Source of the DNA: Catellatospora methionotrophica
GTDB taxonomy: Bacteria; Actinomycetota; Actinomycetes; Mycobacteriales; Micromonosporaceae
Reading direction: 5' to 3'
DNA length: 64,000 nt
Assembly: GCF_011297335.1 (NCBI RefSeq)
Contig: NZ_JAAOTJ010000001.1
Location: 682,001-746,000, forward strand
Positions 15,479 to 25,200 of this stretch are shown piece by piece. A program made the translations under genes and the position numbers. A model generated the notes under the pieces. It worked only from the letters and a program-made list of their open reading frames with translations. It did not search any database and had not been told where the DNA came from. Each line of letters begins with the position of its first letter. Positions within the stretch are counted from its first letter, which is position 1.

Positions 15479-17653
15479 TTAGCGGGGTCCGACGGTTTCG
15501 AGCTGGTCGCGGATGAGCGCCTCGTAGAGGTGGCCGCGGGCGATCAGTTCGTCGTGGGTTCCCTGCTCCACGAGCTGGCCGTCCTCCATGACCCCGATCA
15601 GGTCGGCGTTGCGTACGGTGCTGAGCCGGTGGGCGATGACGATGCGGGTGCAGGACAGGGCGGACAGCACCTCGTCGACGCGGCGTTCGGTGACGACGTC
15701 GAGGTGGCTGGTCGCCTCGTCGAGCAGCAGCAGCGGGGGCTGGTGCACGAGTGCGCGGGCCAGGGCCAGTCGCTGGCGCTGGCCGCCGGACAGGCCGCCG
15801 CCGCCTTCGGTGAGGCGGGTCTCGTACGCCATGGGCATCTGCATGATCTCGTCGTGGATCTGGGCCCGCTGGGCGGCCAGCACCACCTCGTCGTAGACGG
15901 CGTTGGGGTGGCCGAGGGAGATGTTGTCGCGGATGGACCCGGCGAACAGCGCGGGGTCCTGGGTGACCATGCCGCACCAGCGGCGTAGCTGCCGGAAGTC
16001 GAGGTCCTGCAGGGGCCTGCCGTCGAAGCGGACCTGCCCTTCGGTCGGCACGTACAACCCGATGATCGACTTGGCGAGGGTCGTCTTGCCGGAACCGGTG
16101 CGGCCGACCAGTGCCACCTTCGCCCCGGCGGGGATGTGCAGGTCGACGCCGCGTACGGCCCAGCCGGCGTTGGCGCTGTAGCGCATGCCGACGCCGTCGA
16201 GGGTGACCTGGCCGGTGATGCGGGTCGCCGGGCGGTCCACGGAGCGGTCCTGTTCGGTGGACTCGTCGAGCACGTCGCGGATGCGTTCGAGGTGGGTGCC
16301 GACGGTCTGCAGCTGCCGGGCCGTGGTGACCAGGCCCATCAGCGGCGTGAGGACGGCCCCGGCGAGCGCGTTGAGGGCGAGCATGGTGCCCAGTGACATC
16401 GATCCGGCGACGACCTGGTGCGCGCCGAACCACAGCAGCAGCATCGGTGAGCCCATCCGGAACACGCTGAGGACAGCTTCCAGGACCGTCTCCAGCTGGC
16501 GGCGGTGCAGCGAGGCGGTCTGCCTGGTCTGGAACAGGCCCGACCAGCGGCCGAGGACCTGCTGCTCGGCGCCCATCGCCTTCACGGTCTCGGCTCCGGC
16601 GAGCACTTCGACGGCGTAGTTCTGCTCTTCGGCCTGGGCGGCGATGTCGCGGTGGGTGCGTTCGCGCATCGCTCGGTAGGTGGCCAGGACCGCGCCGAGT
16701 TGGAGCAGGCCGAGTCCGAGGACGAGCCAGGCGTAGAGGGGGGTGAACGCGAGCAGCAGTGCGGCGTAGCCGACGACGAACAGGCCGTCGAGGATCAGGG
16801 ACATGGTCTGGCTGGTGAGCATGTCGCGGATGACGGTGTTGCTGGACATGCGCATCAGCAGGTCGCCGCTGCTGCGGAGCTGGAAGTAGGAGTACGGCAG
16901 GGCGAGCAGGTGGTCGAAGAAGCGGCGCATCATGCTGTCGTCCATGCGGGCGTGCAGGACGTTGAGGGCCATGCCGCGGGCATAGCCGCCGACGGCCTGG
17001 GTCACCAGCAGTAGGCACATGCCCAGGCCGACGGCCGCGAGCGCGTCGGCTTGGCCCTGCCCGATGACGACGTCGACGGCGAACTTGGTGATGAGGGCGG
17101 GCAGCAGTACGGCCAGCTGCAGCAGCAGCGAGACGAGCAGGACCAGGGCCAGCAGCGGCCGGGAGAACGTGAGCATGCCGCGGGCGAAGCGCAGTGACGC
17201 GAGCCGTCCCGGCCGGGGCCGCCGCTGGAATCCGGCGTCGGGGCTCAGTTCGATGGCGATGCCGGTGAAGCCGTCGCCGAACTCGTCGCGGTCGATGCGG
17301 CGGCGGCCGAGGCCGGGGTCGACGACGAGCGCGCCGCGCCGGTCCCACTTCTCGAGGACCAGGTAGTGGCGGAAGTTCCAGTGCACGATGGCGGGCAGTC
17401 GCAGCTGCGGCAGGCTGTCGAGGTCGACGCTGACGCCGCGGGCGCGCATGCCCAGCTGCCGGGCGAGCTGGGCCATCTGCAGGGCGGTCGCGCCGTCGCG
17501 GCCGATGCCGAGCTGCTCGCGGCATTCGGCGACGGTGGTCCAGCGCCGGTAGGCGCTGACGACCATGGCCACGCACGCGGCCCCGCATTCGGTGGCGCTC
17601 ATCTGCAGCATGACGGGCACCCTGCGGCGGGGTCGTGGCGCTTTCGCGGTCAC
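15479..17653 (-). CDS. lanT: Lanthipeptide ABC exporter with C39 leader peptidase (LanT)
   Basis: A 724-residue peptidase-containing ABC transporter that cuts leaders after a double-glycine-type site and exports the product. The C39 peptidase has C23 in TECGAACVAM, H96 in FRHYLVLEKW and D112 in VVDPG. A membrane domain spans about residues 165-470. The ATPase has Walker A GRTGSGKTTLA, signature LSGGQRQRLALARAL and Walker B LLLLDEATSHLD. The GTG start overlaps the stop of the accessory gene by four bases. It is last in the lanthipeptide operon and would process both precursors, whose leaders end GA and GG at residues 44-45. Confidence 0.93.
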   Translation of the reverse strand: MTAKAPRPRRRVPVMLQMSATECGAACVAMVVSAYRRWTTVAECREQLGIGRDGATALQMAQLARQLGMRARGVSVDLDSLPQLRLPAIVHWNFRHYLVLEKWDRRGALVVDPGLGRRRIDRDEFGDGFTGIAIELSPDAGFQRRPRPGRLASLRFARGMLTFSRPLLALVLLVSLLLQLAVLLPALITKFAVDVVIGQGQADALAAVGLGMCLLLVTQAVGGYARGMALNVLHARMDDSMMRRFFDHLLALPYSYFQLRSSGDLLMRMSSNTVIRDMLTSQTMSLILDGLFVVGYAALLLAFTPLYAWLVLGLGLLQLGAVLATYRAMRERTHRDIAAQAEEQNYAVEVLAGAETVKAMGAEQQVLGRWSGLFQTRQTASLHRRQLETVLEAVLSVFRMGSPMLLLWFGAHQVVAGSMSLGTMLALNALAGAVLTPLMGLVTTARQLQTVGTHLERIRDVLDESTEQDRSVDRPATRITGQVTLDGVGMRYSANAGWAVRGVDLHIPAGAKVALVGRTGSGKTTLAKSIIGLYVPTEGQVRFDGRPLQDLDFRQLRRWCGMVTQDPALFAGSIRDNISLGHPNAVYDEVVLAAQRAQIHDEIMQMPMAYETRLTEGGGGLSGGQRQRLALARALVHQPPLLLLDEATSHLDVVTERRVDEVLSALSCTRIVIAHRLSTVRNADLIGVMEDGQLVEQGTHDELIARGHLYEALIRDQLETVGPR

Positions 17654-18141
17654 GGGGTCACCTTCTTAAGCTCGGGGATCAGCTCCAGCAGGGTGGGTTC
17701 GGCGACGACGAGGCTGAGCCTGCCGAACGCTCCACCGGCGTGGCCGGACAGCACGACGACGGTGACGGGCAGGGCCGCCTGCGGTGGGAGGCACCACCGC
17801 TGGGCGGCGGCGGGGTCGGTGACGGCTTCGGCGCGTACCACCCGCAGCCGCACCCGGCCGTGCTCGCCGAGCATGGTGACCTCGGCGCCGGGGGCGGGGT
17901 CGAGGCGGGACGGGAACATCGACACCAGGTTCGCGCCGTCGGCGCCGATCACGGTGCCGTCGACGGCCTGCGGCACCCGGACCACGGCGGCGAAGGCCAC
18001 GCACGCCAGCAGCAGCGCCGCGAGCAGGGCCAGCGGCCGCCGCGACGCGCGGATCGGCTGCGCGGTGGTCTCACCGGGCCGGCCGACCTGGTAGGTCGCC
18101 AGGGCCTGCGGGCGGTACGGCAGGGCCGGTTGCTCATCCAC
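17650..18141 (-). CDS. Single-span accessory protein of the lanthipeptide exporter
   Basis: A 163-residue protein with a cytoplasmic N-terminus of about 33 residues, one membrane helix (PLALLAALLLACVAFAAVV) and an external beta-rich domain of about 110 residues. The domain includes VDGTVIGADGANLVSMFPSR and LGEHGRVRLRVVRAEAV, reminiscent of the lipoyl/beta-barrel part of HlyD-type adaptors but much shorter and without coiled coil. It lies between lanM and lanT, overlapping lanM by eight bases and lanT by four, so it probably works with the exporter. A role in substrate release or self-protection is speculative. Confidence 0.75.
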   Translation of the reverse strand: MDEQPALPYRPQALATYQVGRPGETTAQPIRASRRPLALLAALLLACVAFAAVVRVPQAVDGTVIGADGANLVSMFPSRLDPAPGAEVTMLGEHGRVRLRVVRAEAVTDPAAAQRWCLPPQAALPVTVVVLSGHAGGAFGRLSLVVAEPTLLELIPELKKVTP

Positions 18142-21100
18142 GCGCGTCCCGTTTCGCCGCTGGGGCTTCGACCAGCAGTACGGACGGGATGCGGTCGGGC
18201 AGGGCCAGGCGCAGCAGGTTGTAGCCGATGCCTGCGAGGCCGCTCATCAGGCCGGGGGTCTCCGCGCCCAGGGGCACGCCGCAGAGCCAGCCGTGCTGCT
18301 CGATGTGGTCGAGCAGGCTCGCGGCGACGATCTGGGCCCGTGCGGCGGCCTGCTGGTCGCCGAGGGTGCGGGCGGCGGTCAGCAGTGCTTCGACGTTGCC
18401 GAGGTCGCCGTGGCAGATGCTGTGGTTGCCGGTGCCGGTGATGATGTCGCCGGTGAGGCCGAGGCGCAGCATGCCTTCGACGGCGTCGCGCAGGTCGCGG
18501 TCGACGAGGTCGTGATCGTCGACGTAGCTGGCGAGGTCGGCGCGGGCCAGGGCGATGCCGGGGCCGCCGTGGCACCAGGCGGTCATCGAGTAGCGCTCGG
18601 GGGTGCTGTCGCGCAGGTCGAGCCAGCACGAGTGCTCCGGGTCGAAGGCGGCGCGCTCGTAGCGCAGCCCGCCTTCGACCAGCGCCAGGTGGTCCCGGTT
18701 GCCGAGCACCCGGTCGAGGCGGGCCAGGGCGACGGCGATGCCGGAGCCGCCGTGGGAGAACCCGGCCAGCGGGCGGCTCGGGTTGACCGAGCCAGCCCAG
18801 CCGATGCCTTCCGCGGCGGGTTCGGCCTTGTCCTCCAGGATGCGGGCGAAGGTGCGGGCCGCGTCGAGCAGCTGCTCGTCAGGGCGGGCGGCGTGCAGTG
18901 CGAGCAGTGCGAAGATCGCCCCCGACGCGCCGCTGATGACGTCGTACGCGTCGTCGCGCGGGGCCAGGTGCAGCAGCGCGGGCACGATCCGGGTCGCGGC
19001 GTCGAGCAGGTCGTCGCGCTGCCACAGCGCGCCCAGGTGGCTCAGCGTGTACATGGGGCCGCCGAGTTCGTTGAAGACGCCGACGGTGAACGTCTCCAGG
19101 CTCTCCTTCGGGGTCTCCTCGATCAGGTCGATCTGGCGTACGAGCATCCCGGCGGCGGTCTCGGCGGCCTGCCGGAAGCGGGGCTCGCCGGTGACTTCGC
19201 CGAGGTAGCCGAGGAACAGGGCGATGCCGGACAGTCCGCTGTAGAGGTCGATGCCGACGGGGCCGAGTTGCCAGATCTTGTCGGCGACGAGGGTGTGGCC
19301 GAGCCAGGCGATGGAGTCCTCGCCGGTGTCGGCGGTCAGCAGCAGCCGGTCCCCGGCGGCGCGGGCGGCGGCGACGAACCGGTCGGCGTCGGCGGGTGCG
19401 GTGGCGGCGGTGACCTCGTAGGACGACCACTGGCCCTGGATGTCGACGCCCATCGCGAGTGCGGCCAGGGAGCTGCGCAGGATCCAGGTCTGCTGGGCCA
19501 GGTGCGTCTCGGACAGGGCGGTGATGCGCTGGCGGGAGCGGTCCAGGCCGCTGGTGGCCAGTACGCCGGTGATGAGCGTGCCGTCTCCGGCGACGAAGTC
19601 GTGGGAGCCGGGCATGGTGCTGAAGAACGGGATGTCGCCGCGGCTGAGCTGCGCCTGCTCGGCGGTGGCGATGCGGGCCTCGGCGCCGGGCCATTCCTCC
19701 TGCAGCCACAGGAACGACAGGAACCGTTCCCGGTCCAGGGCGTTGCGCAGCAGGTCCGGGTGGCGGCTCTCCTGCAGGAGTTTGCCGTAGGTGCGGGTGG
19801 CGCGCAGGATGACGCGCACCTCGTCGCGGGCGAACGCGGCCACGGGGCCGTCGTCGGCGAGCAGGTCGTCGCGGTGGTCGAGCAGCAGCCGGTAGGTGTG
19901 CTCGAACCCGGCCATGATGTCGTCGCTGAAGTCGAGGGTGCGGTGTTCGGCGCCGGTGAGGCTGGGCAGGTTCTGCCCGCCGCCCATCTCGATGCGTTTG
20001 CGGACCAGGCGCATCTCGTCGGTGCCGGACTCCTCCCAGGTGGCGACGGGGGTGGGGGTGAGCTGTCCGGCGCTGCCGGCCAGGCCGCTGAAGTCGACGC
20101 CGCCAACGCCGTCGTCGTCCTGGTAGATGATGGGCCGGGGCAGCAGCCCGACTTCGAGGACGGATTCGCGCATCGTCCGGAACGCCTCGGCGGCGACGCG
20201 TACCTGCTGGCCGGTCTCCTCGCCCTGGGGGTGGAACAGGGCTTCGAGGTCGATGAGCACGGGGTGCTCGCCGACGGCGATGATGTTCTCCAGGTGGAAG
20301 TCGACGGCGGCGAGGCTGTGCAGCAGGGCCAGGTAGCTGCCCTGGCGGGTGTAGAAGCGGCGCAGGCCGTCGGCGTCGGTGCACGGTCCGGCGGTGACGA
20401 ACTCCGACCAGCCGTAGTCGCCGCGGTCGAGGACCCACATGGTGCGGAACGGCGGGTTCGCGCCGCGCGCGTTGAGCCAGTCGAGCAGCTGCTGGAAGTG
20501 CAGCTCGACCTGGAGGCCGCGGGGCTTGTAGACGGCGCGTGCGCCGTTGGCGAAGCGTACGAAGCCGACCGAGCGGCCGCCGCGGTGGGAGTCACCGGCG
20601 CCGAACGACACCTCGGTGACGGTGCCGAGTCCCGCCGCGTCGCCGAGCTGCGCGGTCAGGTCGGCGAGGTCGGCGAGCAGGCGCCGGGCGAACTCGACGC
20701 GGGCCTCGACCCAGTTGTCGACGAGGATCGTCGCGTCCCGGGCGAGCACCGGGTATTCCATGAGCACGTCGAGGGTGTACTTCGGGTCGTGCAGGCGGCG
20801 GGTGAAGTCGGCGAAGCGCTGCTCGGGGGTCTGCCCGTCGAGCTGTCCCTGCACGCGCAGCACGTTGAGCTCCAGCACGAGGACCCGGCCGACGAGCAGG
20901 TTGATCGCCTGGTAGGGCGGCTCGCCGAGCTGCGCGGCGAGCAGGTCGGGGTCGACGTGCGCGCTGGGGGTGTGCTCGCACGCGTCGTGCACGGCCTGGC
21001 GTACGCGGCGCAGGCCGTCGTCGATCAACGGGCGGACCAGCTCGACGAACGCCGAGTGCGGGTGCGGGTCGTGGCGGTGCTCGTGGTCGTGGTCGTGGTC

Positions 21101-21466
21101 GTGACCGTGACCGTGGTCGTGGTCGGCGGGACCCGGCCGGTGGTCGCGCCAGGCACGTTCGATGGTGCGCACGTACTCCGGCGGGCCCGCGAACCGGCTG
21201 CGGACCGTGTCCGGGGTCTCCCCCAGCACCCTGGTCAGCGACTGCTCGTCGAGGCCGACGGCGTCCAGCCAGTCCTGGAACAGCTGCTCGCCGCCCGCGT
21301 ACACCGGCTCGTTCTTCCACCGGTCGAGCCGCAGCCGCCCGCGGTCGGTGTCGACCGGACCGGCCGGGTCTCCGGCGAGCAGCCGCTCGGTCAGCGAGTG
21401 CGCCAGGTACCAGCTGGGGTTGGCGACGTCCACCGGTTCGTGGCCGGGCAGGTGCGACTGGGACAT
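18134..21466 (-). CDS. lanM: Class II lanthipeptide synthetase LanM (first)
   Basis: A 1110-residue bifunctional enzyme. The N-terminal dehydratase phosphorylates and eliminates Ser/Thr. Its lipid-kinase-like residues are visible in GAGDSHRGGRSVGFVRF, RAVYKPRGLQVE and AAVDFHLENIIAVGEHPVLI followed by DLEALFH. The C-terminal LanC-like cyclase joins Cys to dehydro-residues with zinc ligands C965 (AWCHGGPG) and C1018/H1019 (SICHGDLGN). A His/Asp-rich low-complexity loop (about residues 117-137) is unusual. It sits 91 bases downstream of the nine-cysteine precursor, which it most likely modifies, since the other precursor lies next to the second lanM. Confidence 0.95.
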   Translation of the reverse strand: MSQSHLPGHEPVDVANPSWYLAHSLTERLLAGDPAGPVDTDRGRLRLDRWKNEPVYAGGEQLFQDWLDAVGLDEQSLTRVLGETPDTVRSRFAGPPEYVRTIERAWRDHRPGPADHDHGHGHDHDHDHEHRHDPHPHSAFVELVRPLIDDGLRRVRQAVHDACEHTPSAHVDPDLLAAQLGEPPYQAINLLVGRVLVLELNVLRVQGQLDGQTPEQRFADFTRRLHDPKYTLDVLMEYPVLARDATILVDNWVEARVEFARRLLADLADLTAQLGDAAGLGTVTEVSFGAGDSHRGGRSVGFVRFANGARAVYKPRGLQVELHFQQLLDWLNARGANPPFRTMWVLDRGDYGWSEFVTAGPCTDADGLRRFYTRQGSYLALLHSLAAVDFHLENIIAVGEHPVLIDLEALFHPQGEETGQQVRVAAEAFRTMRESVLEVGLLPRPIIYQDDDGVGGVDFSGLAGSAGQLTPTPVATWEESGTDEMRLVRKRIEMGGGQNLPSLTGAEHRTLDFSDDIMAGFEHTYRLLLDHRDDLLADDGPVAAFARDEVRVILRATRTYGKLLQESRHPDLLRNALDRERFLSFLWLQEEWPGAEARIATAEQAQLSRGDIPFFSTMPGSHDFVAGDGTLITGVLATSGLDRSRQRITALSETHLAQQTWILRSSLAALAMGVDIQGQWSSYEVTAATAPADADRFVAAARAAGDRLLLTADTGEDSIAWLGHTLVADKIWQLGPVGIDLYSGLSGIALFLGYLGEVTGEPRFRQAAETAAGMLVRQIDLIEETPKESLETFTVGVFNELGGPMYTLSHLGALWQRDDLLDAATRIVPALLHLAPRDDAYDVISGASGAIFALLALHAARPDEQLLDAARTFARILEDKAEPAAEGIGWAGSVNPSRPLAGFSHGGSGIAVALARLDRVLGNRDHLALVEGGLRYERAAFDPEHSCWLDLRDSTPERYSMTAWCHGGPGIALARADLASYVDDHDLVDRDLRDAVEGMLRLGLTGDIITGTGNHSICHGDLGNVEALLTAARTLGDQQAAARAQIVAASLLDHIEQHGWLCGVPLGAETPGLMSGLAGIGYNLLRLALPDRIPSVLLVEAPAAKRDARG

Positions 21467-21557
21467 CGGGGTGCTCTCTTTCGCGCGCGGGCGGGTCGGG
21501 TGGGCCGGCGGCGACCGGACGCGCCAGGCGTCCGGGCACCGCCGGTGAACCGGTGGA

Positions 21558-21836
21558 TCAGGCGGTGCACAGCCCGCAGGTCGACTGCGTCTGGCAGGTG
21601 CCGCAGGTGGTCCCGCCGCAGGTCGCGCCGCAGGAGCCGCACGGGGTCTCCCGGGCGGTGAACCCGCCGCAGCAGCCCAGCGTCCACAGGTATTCGGTGC
21701 GCGCGCCGGCGATGTGCGCCAGCACGTCGTCGCCCAGCTCGACCACGCCGCACGGGTGCTCCGGCAGTGCGGCCAGCTGCTCGGCCGACAGGCTCGCCCG
21801 GTACTCCGGGTCCTTCCAGGCTTGCACGATGTTCAT
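21558..21836 (-). CDS. lanA1: Lanthipeptide precursor A1, nine-cysteine core
   Basis: A 92-residue precursor. The leader (residues 1-45) holds the mersacidin/lichenicidin-type pattern AWKDPEYRASLSAEQLAALP and ends AHIAGA. The core of about 47 residues has nine cysteines (55, 56, 66, 69, 73, 78, 81, 87, 90) and thirteen Ser/Thr, spaced in a glycine/threonine-rich pattern such as CGSCGATCGG. ATG at 21836 is fixed by GAGGAGA before it; an upstream in-frame start lacks one. Nine possible thioether rings is high for this class; some cysteines may form disulfides. It is expressed together with A2 upstream and lanM downstream on the same strand. Confidence 0.92.
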   Translation of the reverse strand: MNIVQAWKDPEYRASLSAEQLAALPEHPCGVVELGDDVLAHIAGARTEYLWTLGCCGGFTARETPCGSCGATCGGTTCGTCQTQSTCGLCTA

Positions 21837-21921
21837 GGGGGTTCTCCTCAACAGATGTGGATGTGCCGGCAGGATGGTGCGATGTGGAGGACGGGTGCGC
21901 CTTCCTGCCGTGATGCGGCGG

Positions 21922-22173
21922 TCAGCCGCAGCAGCCCACCGTGATGACCGCGCAGGTGCCGTTGCAGAAGGTGCCGTTGATGGTGAAGCAGCCCGCGACG
22001 CCGGTGACGGCCGTGATCGTCGGCGTCGGGGTCCACGTGCCGCCGTCGGCGCCGTCGAGCTCGTTGTCGCTCAGCTCGATGAAGCCCGCCGGGTTCGCCG
22101 GCAGGCTCGCCCGCTCCTCATCGCTGAGCGAGGCCCGGTATACCGGGTCCTTCCACGCCCTGATGTAGTCCAT
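21922..22173 (-). CDS. lanA2: Lanthipeptide precursor A2, threonine-rich core
   Basis: An 83-residue precursor. The leader shares AWKDPxYRASLS with A1, carries the NPAGFIELSDNEL motif of mersacidin/lichenicidin leaders and ends in GADGG, a classic double-glycine site for the C39 exporter. The core (residues 46-83) starts TWTPTPTITAVTG and ends AVITVGCCG, with five cysteines (62, 70, 74, 81, 82), ten threonines and no serine. The Thr/Pro-rich front followed by a Cys-rich tail recalls beta-components of two-peptide lantibiotics. The start at 22173 has GGAG upstream. It lies 70 bases after the second lanM. Confidence 0.92.
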   Translation of the reverse strand: MDYIRAWKDPVYRASLSDEERASLPANPAGFIELSDNELDGADGGTWTPTPTITAVTGVAGCFTINGTFCNGTCAVITVGCCG

Positions 22174-22243
22174 GTGAAACTCCGATCGATGTCTTGTCGC
22201 ACGGGTACCGGGTGGCCTCCACGGGGCGAACCGTAGGAGCGGC

Positions 22244-25200
22244 CTATGGCAGATCGATGGCACGGCGATGGTCGGCCGGGGGTTCCATCGCCAGCACCGA
22301 CGGCACGCCGGCCGGATCGGCCCAGCGCAGCAGCGCGTACCCGATCCCGGCCAGGCCGCTCATCAGGCCCGGTGTCTCCACGCCCCGGGGCACCCCGCAC
22401 CGCCAGTCACCTGCCTCGATCTCGACGACCGCACCGGCGGCGATCGCGGCGGCCCGCGCGGCGGCGTCGGTGTCGCCGAGGGCGAGCGCCCCGGCCAGCG
22501 CGGCTTCGGCGTTGCCGAGGTCGCCGTGGCAGATCGAGTGGTTGTGCAGCCGGTTGCGCGGGTCGAGGGTCGCGGCCACCGCCCGCCGCAGGTCGTCGCG
22601 GACCAGGTCCCGGTCACCGGCGTAGCCGAGCAGTTCGGCGCGGGCCATGGCGACCCCGGCCGCGCCGTGGCACCAGGCGACCATGTTGGCGTCGGCGGCG
22701 GCGTCCGGGCGCAGGTCGCGCCAGTTGGCGAGGTGCTCGTCGTACACGCCGCGCTCGAAGCGCAGCGCCGCGTCGACGATGCCTGCGTGGTCGCGGGTGC
22801 CGGTGTGCCGGTCCCAGCGGGCCAGGGCGGTGGCGATGCCGCTGGCGCCGTGGGAGTATCCGGCCAGCGGACCGTCGGGGTGCATCTGCCCGCGCCAGCC
22901 GAGCCCGCCGCCGAACGGCTCGGCCGCGGCGGCGACCTGCGCGGCCAGCGTCCTGGCCCCGGTGAGCAGGTCCGGGTCGCCGGTGACGCGGTGCAGGGAC
23001 AGCAGCGCGAGCAGGCCGCCGGCGGGTCCGGCGACGAGGTCGTGCTCGGGGCTGTCGGCGGTCTGCGCGACCATGGCCGTGGCCAGGCCTGTCGCCGTGT
23101 CGGCCAGTTCGGTGCGGTCGAGGACGGCGGCGAGGTGGCTCAGGGCGTACACCGCGCCGCCGATGTGGTCGAAGCCGCCGCCACCGGCGGGCACGCCACC
23201 GGGTTCGGCCAGCCATGCCCGGACTTCTCGGTCCATCATCGTGGCCGCGCGGTCGGCGGCCGAGCGGTACCGGTCGACGCCGGTGGTCCGGGCGAGCCGG
23301 GCCAGGAACAGGGCGATGCCGCTGGTGCCGTTGTAGAGGTCCATGTTCGTCGGGCCGAGCGTCCAGACCTTCTCCGCGATCAGGCTCAGGCCGAGCCAGC
23401 AGATCCGGTCGTCGTCGGTCAGCGCGGTCGCCAGCAGCCGGTCCCCGATGAGCTGGGCGGCGTCGGCGAAACGTGCGGGGGTGACCGACGGCGTGGCGGC
23501 CGGGATGTCCCGGCGCTCCCGTGGCAGCCACTTCGACGGATCGCCCATGGTCAGCGACGTCAGCGACGCCTTGATGATCCAGCTCTGCTGGTCCAGGTGC
23601 GCCACGGACATCTCCGCCAGCCGCTCGCGTACGGCGTCCAGGCCCGTGCGGCCCAGCACGCCGGGCAGGACGGTGCCGTCGCCGCCGGTCAGGTCCGTCG
23701 ACGACGGGGTCGTGGCGAAGATCGGCACGTCCCCGGCGCGCAGCTGCGCCAGCTCGGCGGTGATCAGCCCGTCGCGGTGGGCGCGGCCGTCGTGGCCCGC
23801 CCACAGGTTCTCCAGGTAACGGTCCCGGTCGAGCGCGTCGCGTAGCAGATCGGGGTGCTGAGCCTCGGTGAGCAGCCGGGCGTAGGACTCGGTGGCCCGC
23901 AGCACCACCCGCACCTCGTCGCCGGCGAACGCGTACAGCGGTCCCGCCGGGTCCAGCAGCGCGTCGCGGTGGTCCAGGATGGTGCGGTAGAGGCTGCGGT
24001 ATCCGTCGACGATGTCGGCGGCGAACTCGGTCGCGTCCGGACGCTGCTCGCCCAGCGCCGGCAGGTTGGCCGAGCCGGGCAGCTCCACGCGCCGCCGGGC
24101 CAGGCGCATCTCGTCGGTGCCGGGCCCGTCCCACACGGCCACGGGCCGGGCGGTCAGCTGCCCGCCCGAGCCGCCCATGCCGCTCATGTCGAACTGGTTG
24201 ACCTGGTTGTCCTCGGTCCACACGACCGGTGTCGGCAGCAGGCCGACCGAGGTCACCGAGCGGCGCATCAGCTCGACCCCGACCCGGGACAGGTATCCCG
24301 CCCGCTCGCCGATCGGCTGCTCCCACTGCCAGTGGTGCAGCATCGCCTCCAGGTCGATGAGCATCGGGTCCTCACCGGACGCGATCACGTTCTCCAGGTG
24401 GAAGTCGGTCGCGCCCAGCGCCTGCAGCAGCGCCAGCAGCGCACCCTGCCTGCGGTAGAACCGGCTCAGGGCGCCCCGGTCGGGGCACGGGCGGGTCTCG
24501 ACGAACTCCGTCCAGCCGTACCCGCCCCGGTCGACGATCCAGAACCGGCGCAGCGGCGGATGCTCGCCGCGCCGGTTGAGCCAGGTCAGCAGCTCCTGGA
24601 AGTGGCCGTCGACCTGCAGCCGCCGCGGTTTGTACATCACCTTGGCACCGGTCGTGAACCGCACCGCCGCCACCGAACGCCCGCCGCGGTGGCTGTCGCC
24701 CGCCCCGAAGCCGACCTCGGCGACGTCGCCGAGCGCGTCCGGGCCGCCGCACCGTTCTGCCAGTTCGGCGTAGTCGGCCACGAGCCGCTGCGCGAACTCC
24801 AGGCGGCTGGCCACCCAGTCGTCGACGGCCCGCACCAGGTCACGGGCCAGCACCGGGTACTCGCTCAGCAGGCCCAGCGCGTGCTGCGGCTGCCGCAGGC
24901 GGTGCAGGAAGTGGTGGAAACGCTCGTGCGGCCCGTCGCCGGACAGGTCCCCGCGGATGCGGTGCACGTTGAGTTCCAGGACCATGGTCCGGGCGGCCAG
25001 CTGGTTGACGGTGTCGACCGGGCCGTTGCCCAGCTGACCGGCCAGCGCCTCGACGGTCAGCCGCCGATGGCCGTCGAGCAGCGTGCCGAGCTCGGCACGC
25101 AGCCGGGCGACGCCTGCCGCGATCAGCGGGCCGACGACGCAGGCGAACCCCATCGCGTCCGCGCCGTGCTCGGCCGGGTCGTCGGCCTGCTGCCAGGCGT

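Noticed and set aside
14667-17653. cas genes next to the CRISPR array
   Set aside because: Both neighbours are clearly something else: an acetyltransferase and a lanthipeptide exporter. No Cas motifs are found in the window.
21061-21125. GTGGTC/GTCGTG simple repeat in lanM as a regulatory repeat
   Set aside because: It encodes a His/Asp-rich loop within the LanM reading frame, so it is coding low complexity.
18293-21661. A 1122-codon open frame on the plus strand opposite lanM
   Set aside because: It mirrors the LanM gene exactly, its translation is a Val/Gly/Ala-rich string without domains, and such antisense frames are expected where the third codon position is nearly always G or C.
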